DNA of 64,000 nucleotides from Alkalibacillus salilacus (GTDB taxonomy: Bacteria; Bacillota; Bacilli; Bacillales; Alkalibacillaceae), in the NCBI RefSeq assembly GCF_030812915.1, contig NZ_JAUSTQ010000002.1:186001-250000 (forward strand). The letters are read 5' to 3'. The notes beneath the pieces are model-generated. The model made no database searches. It saw only the letters and a list, made by a program, of their open reading frames with translations, and was not told the origin of the DNA. Shown piece after piece: positions 45,862-56,633 of the stretch (position 1 is its first letter; every line of letters starts with the position of its first letter). The position numbers and the translations under genes were made by a program.

Positions 45862-46126
45862 CGTCCCTATCAAATGATTATTTGATAGGGACGAGGTTCA
45901 CCCGTGTTGCCACCCTGATTAAAGCATATTATCATATGCTTTCGCTTCGTTAACATAACGCTTAATCGCGATCGTACTTACTAGACAAGTGTGGTTCAGC
46001 ACGACACCTCCAGAATGTCTTTCATGAAATAAACGGATAGGTTTATTTTCAGCCACGATAAACCCTCTCTGCAATTGTTCGGTTTCCACTACTTTTTCCT
46101 TCGTCGGTTTTATTTATTAAAATGTT
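45862..46126 (-). promoter_or_regulatory. T-box riboswitch of hisS-aspS
   Basis: On the minus strand the leader carries the T-box AGGGTGGCAACACGGG (45901-45916) and a 14-bp terminator stem (45862-45875 and 45880-45893) followed by a T-run. The specifier region reads CTGAACCACACTTG; CAC (His) at 45991-45993 is the best candidate. The T-box UGGC would pair with a discriminator G, which is typical for tRNA-Asp rather than tRNA-His. Confidence 0.9.
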
Positions 46127-46132
46127 TTTATT

Positions 46133-46161
46133 ATCATATCCATATTTCATACGACTGTCAA
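46133..46161 (-). promoter_or_regulatory. SigA promoter of hisS-aspS
   Basis: TTGACA (46156-46161) and TATGAT (46133-46138) on the minus strand are 17 nt apart. It lies just downstream of the dtd stop codon. Confidence 0.9.
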
Positions 46162-46166
46162 GTTTA

Positions 46167-46610
46167 TCATTCATTGGAGTCAATAATCAATGTTACTGGC
46201 CCGTCGTTTGTTAGGGAAACTTTCATATGTTCTCCGAAAGCTCCTGTTTCTACGGGAACTCCTAATGAACGAACTTTATCATTAAATTGTTCATACAGCG
46301 TATTAGCTTGCGCAGGTTTAGCTGCTTGCATAAAGCTTGGACGTCGACCTTTCCTTGTATCACCATATAGTGTGAATTGCGAAATCGATAAAATCTTTCC
46401 GCCAACATCTTTTAATGATAAATTCATCTTACCTTCTTCATCTTCAAAGATTCGTAAATTAGTCACTTTATCGGCGATATAGTCAAGGTCTTTTTCGGTA
46501 TCTTCGTGTGTGACTCCAAGCAAAACCACTAATCCAAAATCAATTTCACCTGTAATGGTTTGGTCCACTTCTACTTCTCCGTTTACAGTTCGTTGTACTA
46601 CTGCTCTCAT
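46167..46610 (-). CDS. dtd: D-aminoacyl-tRNA deacylase
   Basis: Dtd frees tRNAs wrongly charged with D-amino acids or glycine. The 147-residue product begins [15 protein letters not shown] and has the two signature motifs SQFTLYGD and [11 protein letters not shown] (Gly-cisPro). The ATG at 46610 gives the family N-terminus, though AAGGAG is 12 nt upstream. It follows relA by 16 nt. Confidence 0.95.
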   Translation of the reverse strand: MRAVVQRTVNGEVEVDQTITGEIDFGLVVLLGVTHEDTEKDLDYIADKVTNLRIFEDEEGKMNLSLKDVGGKILSISQFTLYGDTRKGRRPSFMQAAKPAQANTLYEQFNDKVRSLGVPVETGAFGEHMKVSLTNDGPVTLIIDSNE

Positions 46611-46626
46611 CTTTCTACAGAACTCC

Positions 46627-48816
46627 TTATTGAATCGTTCGTTGGACAGTAAAGACATCTCTTATGTGTTTTATTCGTTCAACAATTCGTTTTAAATGAT
46701 CCACATTTTGAATTAAAATCGTTAAGTTAATAACAGCCATTTTGTTCTTATCAGATTTCCCATTCACTGCCACAATATCCGTATTAGTTTCATTTACAAC
46801 TTGTAATATTTCATTTAATAAACCATTACGATCGAATCCTGAGATTTCTAAATCGACACTGTAATTTTTACGTTGACTGCTAACATCTTCCCATTCGACT
46901 TCAATCAACCTTTTTTCGTCCTCATTTTTCATGTTTGGACAGTCTTCTCGGTGTACTGAAACGCCGCGACCTTTTGTAATAAAGCCAATAATGGGATCAC
47001 CTGGTACAGGGTTACAACATTTCGATAATCGAACCATAAGATTATCCATACCTTTAACATTGACACCCATGCCTGTGGTTTTTTTACGTTTTGATTCTAC
47101 TTCTTGTTGAGCTTCCAAAATTGAGTTCTCTAAATCTTCAGCACGTTCTTCTTTGACGATTTTTTCAGTTAATCGATTAACAGCCTGCTGAGTGGTTATC
47201 CCTTGGTAACCAACAGCAGCATAGAGATCTTCTAGTGAATTAATGTGTAATCTATCAACAGCATTTTGAATATTATCATCGACTAATACTTCTTTAGGAG
47301 ATAATCCTAAATTCTTTATCTCTTTCTCTATTAATTCTTTGCCGCGTTCAACATTTTCTTCACGACGTTGTTTTTTGAAAAACTGTTTGATTTTATTTTT
47401 AGCTTGTGTTGTTTGTGTAATTTTAAGCCAATCTTCTGATGGTCCATATGAATGTTTCGACGTTAACATTTCCACAATATCGCCTGTTTGTAGCTCATAA
47501 TCTAAAGGTTCAATCTTCCCGTTCACTTTAGCCCCGACTGTTTTATTACCTACTTCAGTGTGGATGCGAAAAGCAAAGTCTAGAGGCACGGAACCACTTG
47601 GTAGTTCAATCACGTCACCGTTTGGCGTGAACACATATACCATGTCAGAGAAGAAATCAACTTTAAGAGACTCCATAAATTCTTCGGCATCATTTGTTTC
47701 ATTTTGCCACTCAAGTATTTCACGGAACCAAGCCAATTGCTTTGACATATCTTCCTGTGTATTTGTTGTCCCTTCTTTATAAGCCCAATGAGCAGCGATA
47801 CCATATTCAGCGATTTCATGCATTTCTTGCGTTCGAATTTGGACTTCTAGCGGATCGCCTTTTGGCCCAATCACAGTTGTATGAAGTGATTGGTAAAGGT
47901 TTGGTTTCGGCATCGCAATATAGTCTTTAAAACGTCCTGGCATTGGCTTCCAACAAGTATGAATAATCCCTAATACTGCGTAGCATTCTTTAATACTCTT
48001 CACAATGACACGTACAGCCAAAAGGTCATAAATTTCATTAAAATCTTTTTTCTGATAAGCCATTTTTTTATAAATACTATAAATATGCTTTGGTCGTCCT
48101 GAAATCTCAGCTGAAATGCTGACATCCTGCAACTGATCTTGGATGTCATCAATGACTTGATCGATGTAGTAAACACGCTCATCCCGTTTCTGTTTCATCA
48201 AATTAACTATCCGATAATATTGTTGCGGATTAAGATAACGTAATGAAACATCTTCTAATTCCCATTTAATTGTGGAAATACCAAGGCGATGAGCAAGAGG
48301 TGCAAATATCTCTAGTGTTTCATTAGCAATGCGACGTTGCTTGTCCTCTGGAAGATGATCAAGCGTCCGCATATTATGCAGGCGGTCTGCTAGTTTAATG
48401 AGGATCACACGAATATCCTTGGCCATCGCGATGAACATTTTACGATGATTCTCTGCTTGCTGTTCTTCTTTGGACTTATACTTAATCTTACCTAATTTTG
48501 TTACACCTTCAACAAGTGATGCGACTTCTTCACCAAACTCTTCTGACAAGTTTTCGTACGTTGCTTCAGTGTCTTCTAATACATCATGCAAAAATCCGCT
48601 CGCAATTGTAGAAGGATCCATTTCCAACTCAATTAGAATGCCAGCGACTTGAACAGGATGGGTAATATAAGGTTCTCCCGATTTACGAGTTTGTCCCTCA
48701 TGTGCGTCTTTAGCGTATTCATAGGCAAGTCGAAGAAACGTCGTGTGTTCATCATTCAAATAACGACTCGCTTCTTCAATGACTTCATCTATTGTTTTTT
48801 CTTCATGTTTAGCCAT
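46627..48816 (-). CDS. relA: RelA/SpoT-type (p)ppGpp synthetase and hydrolase
   Basis: The long Rel protein of Firmicutes makes and degrades (p)ppGpp. The 729-residue protein has the hydrolase HD site ([14 protein letters not shown] and [15 protein letters not shown]), the synthetase region ([33 protein letters not shown] split across motifs), the TGS domain ([15 protein letters not shown]), a zinc-finger-like region ([14 protein letters not shown]) and a C-terminal ACT domain. Both active sites look intact. Confidence 0.97.
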   Translation of the reverse strand: MAKHEEKTIDEVIEEASRYLNDEHTTFLRLAYEYAKDAHEGQTRKSGEPYITHPVQVAGILIELEMDPSTIASGFLHDVLEDTEATYENLSEEFGEEVASLVEGVTKLGKIKYKSKEEQQAENHRKMFIAMAKDIRVILIKLADRLHNMRTLDHLPEDKQRRIANETLEIFAPLAHRLGISTIKWELEDVSLRYLNPQQYYRIVNLMKQKRDERVYYIDQVIDDIQDQLQDVSISAEISGRPKHIYSIYKKMAYQKKDFNEIYDLLAVRVIVKSIKECYAVLGIIHTCWKPMPGRFKDYIAMPKPNLYQSLHTTVIGPKGDPLEVQIRTQEMHEIAEYGIAAHWAYKEGTTNTQEDMSKQLAWFREILEWQNETNDAEEFMESLKVDFFSDMVYVFTPNGDVIELPSGSVPLDFAFRIHTEVGNKTVGAKVNGKIEPLDYELQTGDIVEMLTSKHSYGPSEDWLKITQTTQAKNKIKQFFKKQRREENVERGKELIEKEIKNLGLSPKEVLVDDNIQNAVDRLHINSLEDLYAAVGYQGITTQQAVNRLTEKIVKEERAEDLENSILEAQQEVESKRKKTTGMGVNVKGMDNLMVRLSKCCNPVPGDPIIGFITKGRGVSVHREDCPNMKNEDEKRLIEVEWEDVSSQRKNYSVDLEISGFDRNGLLNEILQVVNETNTDIVAVNGKSDKNKMAVINLTILIQNVDHLKRIVERIKHIRDVFTVQRTIQ

Positions 48817-48910
48817 AACATCACCTAGGTGTAAAATAATTTATCTTTATTATTTAGAATATAAGAGAAATTGTAAAGTAGAAAATCATGATCAAACGTT
48901 AACAATACCT

Positions 48911-48952
48911 AAAAATAATAAAACTTGGCTGCCCCAAAAGTGGGTCAGCCAA
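48911..48952 (-). terminator. Terminator after apt
   Basis: TTGGCTG (48925-48931) and CAGCCAA (48946-48952), with an inner C/G-rich pair, are followed by a T-rich tail on the minus strand. It separates apt from relA. Confidence 0.85.
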
Positions 48953-48959
48953 TATTCCT

Positions 48960-49472
48960 TTAATACTCCATTAATTTAAGTATATCATAGTCTTGTAATT
49001 TTTCACGACCGTTTAAGTAAGATAATTCAATTAGGAAAGCACAACCGACTACATTTCCACCAAGTTGTTCAACAAGGTCAATTGTCGCTTGAACAGTGCC
49101 GCCTGTCGCCAGTAAATCATCGACAAATAACACGCGTTGGCCAGGTTTAATAGCGTCTTTATGAATCGTTAAGACATCTGAACCGTATTCCAAACCATAA
49201 TCTACTCTTATTGTTTCGCGTGGTAATTTGCCTTCTTTACGAACAGGGGCAAATCCTACCTCAAGTGCATATGAAACGGGACAGCCCACAATAAAACCGC
49301 GTGCTTCAGGTCCAACGATGACATCAACTTCTTTTTCTTTAGCATAAGCCACGATTTCGTCGACAGCTGCTTTAAATGCTGGACCATTGTCCATTAACGT
49401 TGTAATATCCTTAAATTTAATGCCTTCCTTTGGCCAATCCTCAACAATTGTTACATAGTCTTTAAAATTCAT
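48960..49472 (-). CDS. apt: Adenine phosphoribosyltransferase
   Basis: Apt converts adenine and PRPP to AMP. The 170-residue protein begins [20 protein letters not shown] and shows [24 protein letters not shown] and the PRPP-binding [13 protein letters not shown]. The ATG at 49472 follows AAGGAG and overlaps the end of recJ by 11 nt. The relA-apt-recJ order is conserved. Confidence 0.96.
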   Translation of the reverse strand: MNFKDYVTIVEDWPKEGIKFKDITTLMDNGPAFKAAVDEIVAYAKEKEVDVIVGPEARGFIVGCPVSYALEVGFAPVRKEGKLPRETIRVDYGLEYGSDVLTIHKDAIKPGQRVLFVDDLLATGGTVQATIDLVEQLGGNVVGCAFLIELSYLNGREKLQDYDILKLMEY

Positions 49473-51780
49473 GTACAACTTCTCCTTCCATTTCGCGAGA
49501 ATGAATTTTTGAATCAATCCATTCTTTCAATTCACGATAAGTTGAATAATATAAAATCTCATCTACTTTTACTGCGTCTAGCTTACGTTGATAAGTGGTT
49601 GATTGTTCAAGTGGTCGAAATGAAACACTTTCTTGAAAGACAATCAAACCATTAGTTATTTTAACAAAATCTAAATCAAAAAACACGTCCAACATAAAAT
49701 CAAGTTTGTCATTTGACCAACTTTTAGCTTGAGCAAGCTGTACTTTCTGTTCAGAAGTAATTTGTTTATGTTTTTTTAATAATCCGTATAGTTGTTTAAA
49801 GTCATCTCTTGTTGGAATGACAGATAAAAAATGTGATTGGTCTTGATGAAAACACAGATAAACAGCATCGATATAACTATGCTTCAGTATATCTTCAAAA
49901 GCTTGTAAATTTTGAGGTAAATCAAGACAGACGATGCGTTTATACTCATCATGGCTGTCATTTATTAACTGCTCATAATAGACAGCACTATCCACACTCG
50001 GCTTCATTTTATGATTGAAATAGACAAACAGTGTTTCTTGATCATTCGTTAATTGATGTTTAACTGTATCTGGTAAAACTTTACCACGATAATCAAACAA
50101 TTGCCATTCTTGACAACGAACGTCTTTTAACTTGATTTGTAGTTTTCGGTGTCCATTCCATTCATTCACTTCTATTTCACCAGCTACATCAATTTCAACA
50201 CCTGGTGTCAATTTCTCAGCTATATCTCCCAGTTGAAAACCAATCATTTCGATTGAAACTTGATCTTTCATGCCCATCATCTTAATATGATTCTGATTAG
50301 CTCCGATTCGCTTGATTTGAGATAAGGTGATATTAGAAACCTGAAAAATCGGCTTTTCGTTTTCCATCCCAAAAGGGGATAACAATTCAAGCTCCTTAGG
50401 AAAATTGAGATCAATTTCGGCCCAATCAACGTCATCCTCAATCGATAGGGTTGGGATATAATCTTCTGGACTCATGACTTTTTGTGCTCGTTCATTAAAG
50501 GCTTCTCTTAACTGACTAACTTGATTAAGATCCACTGTCATACCAGCTGCTTGGGCATGTCCACCGAACTGCTTGAAATGATCTCTAATCAGCATCCCTT
50601 CTTGAAACAAATCAAATGCCGGAATACTACGGCCACTTCCTTTAGCAATTCCCGATTCTGGATCCTCGCCGAGAACAAGTGTCGGTCGATAATATTTATT
50701 AACAATCCGTGATGCAACAATTCCTAAAACACCCGGATTCCAGCCTTCACCTGATACAACAATAACGGAATCATCACGATAATAGCTTTCGATTTGTTCA
50801 AAAGCCTCTTCAGCTATTGTCTTAACGAGTTGTTGCCGTTCTTGATTCAACTGATCAATTTCTTTAGCCATATCTTCTGCAAGAACAGAATCTTCTTCTA
50901 GCAGTAAATCTACCGCTAAGTCAGCATCTTGTAATCGTCCTACCGCATTTAACCTTGGCGCAATAACAAAGCCGATATTCTCAGCTGTTAAGTTGCCTTC
51001 TAGTTTTCCTAATTGTTTTAATGCTTCAATGCCAGGTTGGCACTCTTTAGATAAAATAGATAGTCCTTGCTTGACGAGCAGACGATTTTCACCTCTTAAA
51101 GGAACAAGGTCTGCAACGGTTCCTATCGCGACATAGCTTGTTAACCATGTTGGGACTTCACCGATTAACGCATGGGCCAATTTGAAAGCAACGCCTACTC
51201 CAGCCAAATCATCAAACGGGTATTGACCCGATAAATTAGGATGAATAATCGCAAATGCATCGGGCATGGTATCTTGTGGTTCATGATGATCCGTAATGAT
51301 TAGGTCAATTCCTAGCTCTTTTGCGACTGTCGCTTCATGAGGTGCAGCAATCCCATTGTCCACTGTAATGATAAGCGTACAACCAGATTCACCCAACATT
51401 CGAAAAGCTTCTTCGTTGGGGCCATAGCCTTCCGAAAAGCGACTCGGAATATAATAATCAACGACAGCTCCTAACGATTGTAACGTTGACACTAAGACAG
51501 ATGTTGATGTCACACCATCTGCGTCATAATCACCATAAATAACAATGTGTTCACCTGTATCAATCGCTTGTTGAATGCGTTGAACCGTTTTTTCCATATC
51601 TTCAAATAAAAATGGATTATGTAAATCATTTATGTTCGGGTATAAAAATTGCTGTGCCTGTTCATCATTATCAATCCCTCGTTTCGCTAACATTCGTTTA
51701 ATAACGGGGGAAACAGATACACTTAATTGTGTTTGATTTTCAATATTATTTAATTGCCAGTTCATTTTACTCTCTAACAT
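49462..51780 (-). CDS. recJ: RecJ, single-strand-specific 5'-3' exonuclease
   Basis: A 772-residue DHH-family nuclease used in recombination and mismatch repair. It has [19 protein letters not shown] (motif I), ITVDNGI, the DHH motif [21 protein letters not shown], and the DHHA1 segment [13 protein letters not shown] with [11 protein letters not shown] long C-terminal region typical of Bacilli follows. The ATG at 51780 is 5 nt after AGGGGTG; a longer reading to 51810 is less likely. Confidence 0.95.
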   Translation of the reverse strand: MLESKMNWQLNNIENQTQLSVSVSPVIKRMLAKRGIDNDEQAQQFLYPNINDLHNPFLFEDMEKTVQRIQQAIDTGEHIVIYGDYDADGVTSTSVLVSTLQSLGAVVDYYIPSRFSEGYGPNEEAFRMLGESGCTLIITVDNGIAAPHEATVAKELGIDLIITDHHEPQDTMPDAFAIIHPNLSGQYPFDDLAGVGVAFKLAHALIGEVPTWLTSYVAIGTVADLVPLRGENRLLVKQGLSILSKECQPGIEALKQLGKLEGNLTAENIGFVIAPRLNAVGRLQDADLAVDLLLEEDSVLAEDMAKEIDQLNQERQQLVKTIAEEAFEQIESYYRDDSVIVVSGEGWNPGVLGIVASRIVNKYYRPTLVLGEDPESGIAKGSGRSIPAFDLFQEGMLIRDHFKQFGGHAQAAGMTVDLNQVSQLREAFNERAQKVMSPEDYIPTLSIEDDVDWAEIDLNFPKELELLSPFGMENEKPIFQVSNITLSQIKRIGANQNHIKMMGMKDQVSIEMIGFQLGDIAEKLTPGVEIDVAGEIEVNEWNGHRKLQIKLKDVRCQEWQLFDYRGKVLPDTVKHQLTNDQETLFVYFNHKMKPSVDSAVYYEQLINDSHDEYKRIVCLDLPQNLQAFEDILKHSYIDAVYLCFHQDQSHFLSVIPTRDDFKQLYGLLKKHKQITSEQKVQLAQAKSWSNDKLDFMLDVFFDLDFVKITNGLIVFQESVSFRPLEQSTTYQRKLDAVKVDEILYYSTYRELKEWIDSKIHSREMEGEVVHEF

Positions 51781-51849
51781 AACGTCACCCCTGACCCACT
51801 CATTATACAAGAGCTTGCCAGGGGTATCAATTGACGATTACGTGTCTTA

Positions 51850-52176
51850 TTATATTTTATCTGAATTTGCACCTTTATGTTCTGATGTCTGATCATCCTC
51901 AAGGTCAGTACTTTCATTTTGAACTTGTGATGATTCGTGTTCTGAATGAGTGTTAGCATATTTGAGTTGTCTTTGTAATTGATAAATTTTTGCAAAACTA
52001 CCACCAGCGACAACTAATGCACCTAAAAGAACCGATATTAAAATAACAAGAATCAGTGGTGCTTCAGTTCGTGTAAACAGAAAATCGACGGGCACTGATT
52101 CCACATTAATCACGGCAAAAATCGCTATGATCAGTGTAAAAATAAGCGATAAAATAATCATCGTTTGTTGTTTCAT
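51850..52176 (-). CDS. LapA-domain membrane protein
   Basis: A 108-residue protein with two membrane helices (about 5-25 and 40-63) separated by VDFLFTRTEAPLILVI, typical of the LapA (DUF1049) family. A hydrophilic, Glu/Ser-rich tail follows that could form a short coiled coil. In E. coli LapA works in lipopolysaccharide assembly, which cannot apply here. B. subtilis has an equivalent gene (yrvD) between secDF and recJ. Confidence 0.85.
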   Translation of the reverse strand: MKQQTMIILSLIFTLIIAIFAVINVESVPVDFLFTRTEAPLILVILISVLLGALVVAGGSFAKIYQLQRQLKYANTHSEHESSQVQNESTDLEDDQTSEHKGANSDKI

Positions 52177-52251
52177 ATAATCTCTCCCATTCCAGAATAG
52201 TCTTTGTTATTTTATACCCTATAATAATATTTCTTAATCTTCGATCAATAT

Positions 52252-52286
52252 AAAAAGATGGCAGACTTTCGATCTGCCATCTTTTT
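52252..52286 (-). terminator. Terminator after secDF
   Basis: Perfect 14-bp arms AAAAAGATGGCAGA (52252-52265) and TCTGCCATCTTTTT (52273-52286) lie just after the secDF stop. Confidence 0.93.
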
Positions 52287-52293
52287 GACCACC

Positions 52294-54564
52294 TTACACT
52301 TGTGGTCCTTCTTGTTTTTTCTTCTTACGGTAATCAACTGGTTTGTCTTTGATGTTACGACCACGAGATACGAGCCATAATTGGGCACCTAGGAATAGTG
52401 ATGAGTACGTACCAGCAATTAGCCCTACAATCAGTGCAAATGAGAAGTAGGTAATAGCTTGTGCGCCGAATACAAATAGCATAACAGCAGCAAACACAAC
52501 CGTAATAACAGTGTTAAAGCTACGTGCTAATGTCTGCATCAAGCTCTTATTAACAATGGATGCTAATTGACTGAATGATTTCACTCGTTGTTCTATCCTT
52601 AGATTCTCCCGTATTCGGTCGTAGGTCACAATCGTATCATTGACCGAATAACCCACAATGGTCAGTATCGCAGCAATAATCGTGACATCAAACTCAAATT
52701 GGAAGATGCTGAACAGTGCTAAGATAAAGAACGCATCATGTAGCAATGCTAAGATAGCAGTTATCGCAAAGAACATTTCGAATCGGAATGTGACATAGAT
52801 AATAATCGCAATAGATGCATATAAAACTGCATAGATAGCATTCATTGCAAGTTCTCTTCCAATTTGTGGTGTAACCGTACTAACGCTCGGTTCATTACCA
52901 TATTGCTCAGTGAAATGATTGTTAACCTCAGCAATTTGATCTTGGTCTAATACACTATTAAAACGCACCATTGCCATATCATTTTCATCACCAGCCATGA
53001 CAACTTGTGTTGGATTTAAGCCGAGCGAATCAAATTCTGATTCGACCTCTTCAGTTGTTATCGTATCATCTGATAACACTTGAACGCGCGAACCGCTTTC
53101 AAAATCAATGCCTAAGTTTAATCCAGCTGTCATTAAGAAAATGGCACCTGCTATAATTAACGCAATAGATATACCGAAAAACTTCTTACGATGTTTGATG
53201 AAATCAAATGATTTACCAAACACATGTGGGTCAACTTCTTCACCTTTGGATATATCTTTGATTTCTTCTGGTTTAACCCCGAATAATTTCGGTTTATTAT
53301 TAAGTGCTTTACTGTTGACCCATAGATTTAACAGGAGACGAGTTAAATAAACAGCTGTTATAAAGCTTAATATAATACTAATAATTAGCATCGTCGCAAA
53401 GCCTTTAACTGAACTCGTTCCGAAGATAAAGAGTACAGTTGCTGCAATGATGGTTGTGACGTTAGCATCTAAAATAGTGGCTAACGATCGTTTGTTTCCT
53501 GCTTTATAGGCGGATTTTAATGTTTTACCTGCTTTTAGTTCCTCTTTAATTCTCTCAAAGGTGATAATATTGGCGTCCACAGCCATACCAACACCTAACA
53601 CTAAGGCCGCAATGCCTGGTAATGTTAATACACCATTAATCAAATTAAAGACTAATAAAATGAGATAAATATAAACACTTAACGTTACCGCAGAAATAAT
53701 ACCTGGGAAACGATAATAACCTATGATATACAGAAGGATCAATAAGACACCTAAAGCACCTGCAATAATCGTCTTATCTAAAGCTTGTTCACCAAACTGA
53801 GCACCTACAGAGACTGAATATACTTCATTTAAATCAGCCGGTAATGAGCCAGAATTTAATAAATCTGCTAACTGTTTGGCTTCTTCAATTGTGAAGTTAC
53901 CCCTTATCATGACATCGTTTCCTGGGATTGGATCATCGACTGCAGGTGCTGATAAGTATTTCGGATCTTCAGATTGTCTTTGTTCTTCGAATGAATCGCC
54001 TTCTTCATAGTCTAACCAAATGACTAGTAAATTCTCTCCTCGTGGCTTGGCGGCAACTTCTTCGGTTACATCACGAAAATTTTCGTATTCACTGTCTTCG
54101 AATTGACGCTTTGTTTCTAAAGTGACAATCGGTTGATTGGTCTCATTAAAATCTTGGGCCGCACTTCCTTCAACTAACTGACTACCGTCAAAATATAATT
54201 CATCATCGACACCACGAAACGAAATGCTGGCCGTCGTCGATAATAACTCTCTCGCTTCATTTTGGTCACTTACACCTGCTAGTTGAACGCGAATCCGATT
54301 ATCCCCTTCAATATTAATTGAAGGCTCATTAACACCTAATACGTCGACACGTTGGTACAAGCTCTCTACCACCGCATCGAGCATGTCATCAGTTACTTCG
54401 TCCCCCTCATTTAATGGTTCCACTTCATATAAAACTTCAAAGCCACCTTGTAAATCTAAGCCAAGGGGAATATCTTTTGTGACTGAAGTAGTCGTTGTTC
54501 CAATAATTGTTCCTAATAATATTACAATTAAAAAGAACCCGACTATTCTACCCTTCCTTTTCAT
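52294..54564 (-). CDS. secDF: SecDF, fused protein-export membrane proteins SecD and SecF
   Basis: SecDF uses the proton gradient to help SecYEG-SecA export. The 756-residue fusion has the SecD half (DIPLGLDLQGGFEVLYEVE, LPGIAALVLGVGMAVDANIITFERIKEE) and the SecF half from about residue 440 (LNLGIDFESGSRVQV, TIVGYSVNDTIVTYDRIREN). Twelve membrane helices are expected. Fusion of the two is normal in B. subtilis relatives. comN lies upstream and yajC is also in the window. Confidence 0.96.
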   Translation of the reverse strand: MKRKGRIVGFFLIVILLGTIIGTTTTSVTKDIPLGLDLQGGFEVLYEVEPLNEGDEVTDDMLDAVVESLYQRVDVLGVNEPSINIEGDNRIRVQLAGVSDQNEARELLSTTASISFRGVDDELYFDGSQLVEGSAAQDFNETNQPIVTLETKRQFEDSEYENFRDVTEEVAAKPRGENLLVIWLDYEEGDSFEEQRQSEDPKYLSAPAVDDPIPGNDVMIRGNFTIEEAKQLADLLNSGSLPADLNEVYSVSVGAQFGEQALDKTIIAGALGVLLILLYIIGYYRFPGIISAVTLSVYIYLILLVFNLINGVLTLPGIAALVLGVGMAVDANIITFERIKEELKAGKTLKSAYKAGNKRSLATILDANVTTIIAATVLFIFGTSSVKGFATMLIISIILSFITAVYLTRLLLNLWVNSKALNNKPKLFGVKPEEIKDISKGEEVDPHVFGKSFDFIKHRKKFFGISIALIIAGAIFLMTAGLNLGIDFESGSRVQVLSDDTITTEEVESEFDSLGLNPTQVVMAGDENDMAMVRFNSVLDQDQIAEVNNHFTEQYGNEPSVSTVTPQIGRELAMNAIYAVLYASIAIIIYVTFRFEMFFAITAILALLHDAFFILALFSIFQFEFDVTIIAAILTIVGYSVNDTIVTYDRIRENLRIEQRVKSFSQLASIVNKSLMQTLARSFNTVITVVFAAVMLFVFGAQAITYFSFALIVGLIAGTYSSLFLGAQLWLVSRGRNIKDKPVDYRKKKKQEGPQV

Positions 54565-54604
54565 TTTTCTCGTATCCTCCTTTTATCGATCCAACGCTTT
54601 CTCT

Positions 54605-54916
54605 TTATTTAGTTTGTTCAGGTTCTCCATTTGTTAATGCTTCTATATGTTCCATTAAATTGCCTGTATCTTGTTGAGCTTGTACAGTTAAATAACTCAT
54701 AAAAAGTTGGTCACTCATATGTAAAATGTCTTGAACAACTTCATGTAACGTTAATTCCTTATTTTTACGCCAAACTTTTTGATTCAGGCAAAACCATACA
54801 TCTTCATGTGTTACTTCATCATATCCTAGTAGCGTTAATTCTTCTACTTTACTTTGAATGACATGATCTAATTCAGGGCGCCACGTTTCTACGTGTTTTT
54901 TTATCGGTTCCACCAA
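54605..54916 (-). CDS. comN: ComN-like post-transcriptional regulator
   Basis: A 103-residue soluble protein with the pattern SKVEELTLLGYDEVTHEDVWFCL and KELTLHEVVQDILHM. This matches the ComN/YrzD family next to secDF in Bacilli. B. subtilis ComN binds DivIVA and promotes comE mRNA localisation and expression, which is notable as comEA-EB-EC are in the same window. Confidence 0.83.
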   Translation of the reverse strand: MVEPIKKHVETWRPELDHVIQSKVEELTLLGYDEVTHEDVWFCLNQKVWRKNKELTLHEVVQDILHMSDQLFMSYLTVQAQQDTGNLMEHIEALTNGEPEQTK

Positions 54917-55091
54917 GAACCCTCCTCAATTTCCATTAAACGTAATAAATCCCACTCATATTTTAAAGGACTGTACCAATCAATACCTAACTAATCGAAA
55001 AACTTACACACGTTTAACATGTTATACGAATAGACAAGCATATAAATTATTGTATCGGAATTTCTTATGTTTGAGAAGGTAGGTATTCAAA

Positions 55092-56633
55092 TTGTCTAAA
55101 CAGACTTTCATAAAAGGCGCTTTAATTTTAATGATAGCAGGCATGATCAGTCGATTATTAGGTTTCATCAATCGCATTGTGTTGGCACGCATGCTTGGTG
55201 ATGAAGGTGTTGGCATTTATATGCTCACACTACCTGCTTTGTTTTTTGTCATTACATTATCACAAATTGGAATACCCGTTGCGGTCTCAAAATTAGTCGC
55301 TGAAGCTGAAACGAATCAACAATATGATAAGATTAGAAAAATTGTCTCTCTCTCGTTAATCATTACTGTCTCATTAAGTATTGTTCTAACACTTTTATTA
55401 GTCGCTTTTGCACCCTATATTTCAACCTACCTCATCTTGGATGAGCGCACACATCTATCACTTCTTGCGATCAGTCCTATTATTATAATTATTGCTATTT
55501 CTGCTGTATTTCGTGGCTATTTCCAAGGGTTACAAAATATGAAACCACAAGCCATAGCCCAAGTCATTGAACAAATCATAAGAATCATCTTTGTTTTTAT
55601 ACTCGTTAGATTGACATTGCCTTATGGATTAGAAGCCGCTTCTGCTGGAGCGATGGTTTCAGTCGTTATTGGTGAATTTGGTTCGCTGTTATACATTTAT
55701 TATTGTTATAAACGAAATAAGCAGAACATTGTCGCAAAAACTGTCAACACAGCACATTATAAGATGAAACAGCTTTATAAACGGATTCTTGATATCGCTT
55801 TACCAACAGCTGGAACACGTATCATCGGGTCCATCACCTATTTCTTAGAGCCCATATTCGTGTCACACACTTTAATCATTGCAGGCTATACCATTAGCGA
55901 GAGCACCAGTTTATACGGGCAGTTAACAGGCTATATTATGCCATTATTACTATTACCGACATTTATTACGCATTCACTATCTGTTGCTTTAATCCCTTCA
56001 ATTAGTGAAGCTCATGCTTTAAATCATATGCAAACCGTTCATTATCGAATTAGACAAGCTATTAGATTGTCATTCGCTTCAGGTGGTATTGCGACGGTCA
56101 TTTTTGTGTTATTAGCATCCACACTACTTCATTTGATGTATGACACTGAAGCAAGTGCTGATATGTTGACTTTTATGGCGCCGTTTTTCTTATTACTATA
56201 CATCCAAGCACCTCTTCAAGCCACATTACAAGCATTAGAATATGCGAAGCAAGCGATGATTAATAGTTTAATTGGCGCTGTTGTAAAGTTAAGTACGTTA
56301 TGGTTACTGGCCACACAACCTTCATTTGGTATTGATGGAGTCATGCTTTCCATCATCATTGGTGTTATAGTAGTAACCTTCTTACATATCATTTCATTGT
56401 ATAAACTCATACATTTTACGATTCCATTATCTTTAATCTTAAAAATGCTAGGACTTATCTCAGTGTTAATCATAATTGGTCAACCTATATTATCAATTCT
56501 AAGTTACTTACAACCATTGTGGTATGTCATCACATCGATAGGTTTTCTTGGTATCATCTACTTACTTGGATTGGTCCTGCTTCGCATTATCTCTAAAGAT
56601 GAATGGGACCAACTTAGAGCTGGACGATTTTAA
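55092..56633 (+). CDS. spoVB: SpoVB-type MOP-superfamily polysaccharide/lipid transporter
   Basis: A 513-residue protein with about 14 membrane helices of the MurJ-like MOP flippase group. The N-terminus MSKQTFIKGALILMIAGMIS and LGFINRIVLARMLGDEGVGIYM is characteristic. SpoVB is needed for spore cortex in B. subtilis. The start is TTG at 55092, 8 nt after AAGGTAGG. It overlaps the convergent yrbG by 4 nt. Paralogues exist in Bacilli, but position next to yrbG and yrzE supports SpoVB. Confidence 0.88.
   Translation: MSKQTFIKGALILMIAGMISRLLGFINRIVLARMLGDEGVGIYMLTLPALFFVITLSQIGIPVAVSKLVAEAETNQQYDKIRKIVSLSLIITVSLSIVLTLLLVAFAPYISTYLILDERTHLSLLAISPIIIIIAISAVFRGYFQGLQNMKPQAIAQVIEQIIRIIFVFILVRLTLPYGLEAASAGAMVSVVIGEFGSLLYIYYCYKRNKQNIVAKTVNTAHYKMKQLYKRILDIALPTAGTRIIGSITYFLEPIFVSHTLIIAGYTISESTSLYGQLTGYIMPLLLLPTFITHSLSVALIPSISEAHALNHMQTVHYRIRQAIRLSFASGGIATVIFVLLASTLLHLMYDTEASADMLTFMAPFFLLLYIQAPLQATLQALEYAKQAMINSLIGAVVKLSTLWLLATQPSFGIDGVMLSIIIGVIVVTFLHIISLYKLIHFTIPLSLILKMLGLISVLIIIGQPILSILSYLQPLWYVITSIGFLGIIYLLGLVLLRIISKDEWDQLRAGRF

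Noticed and set aside
46075-46482. 135-codon plus-strand ORF over the hisS leader and dtd
   Set aside because: It is antisense to the T-box leader, its promoter and dtd, and has no support of its own.
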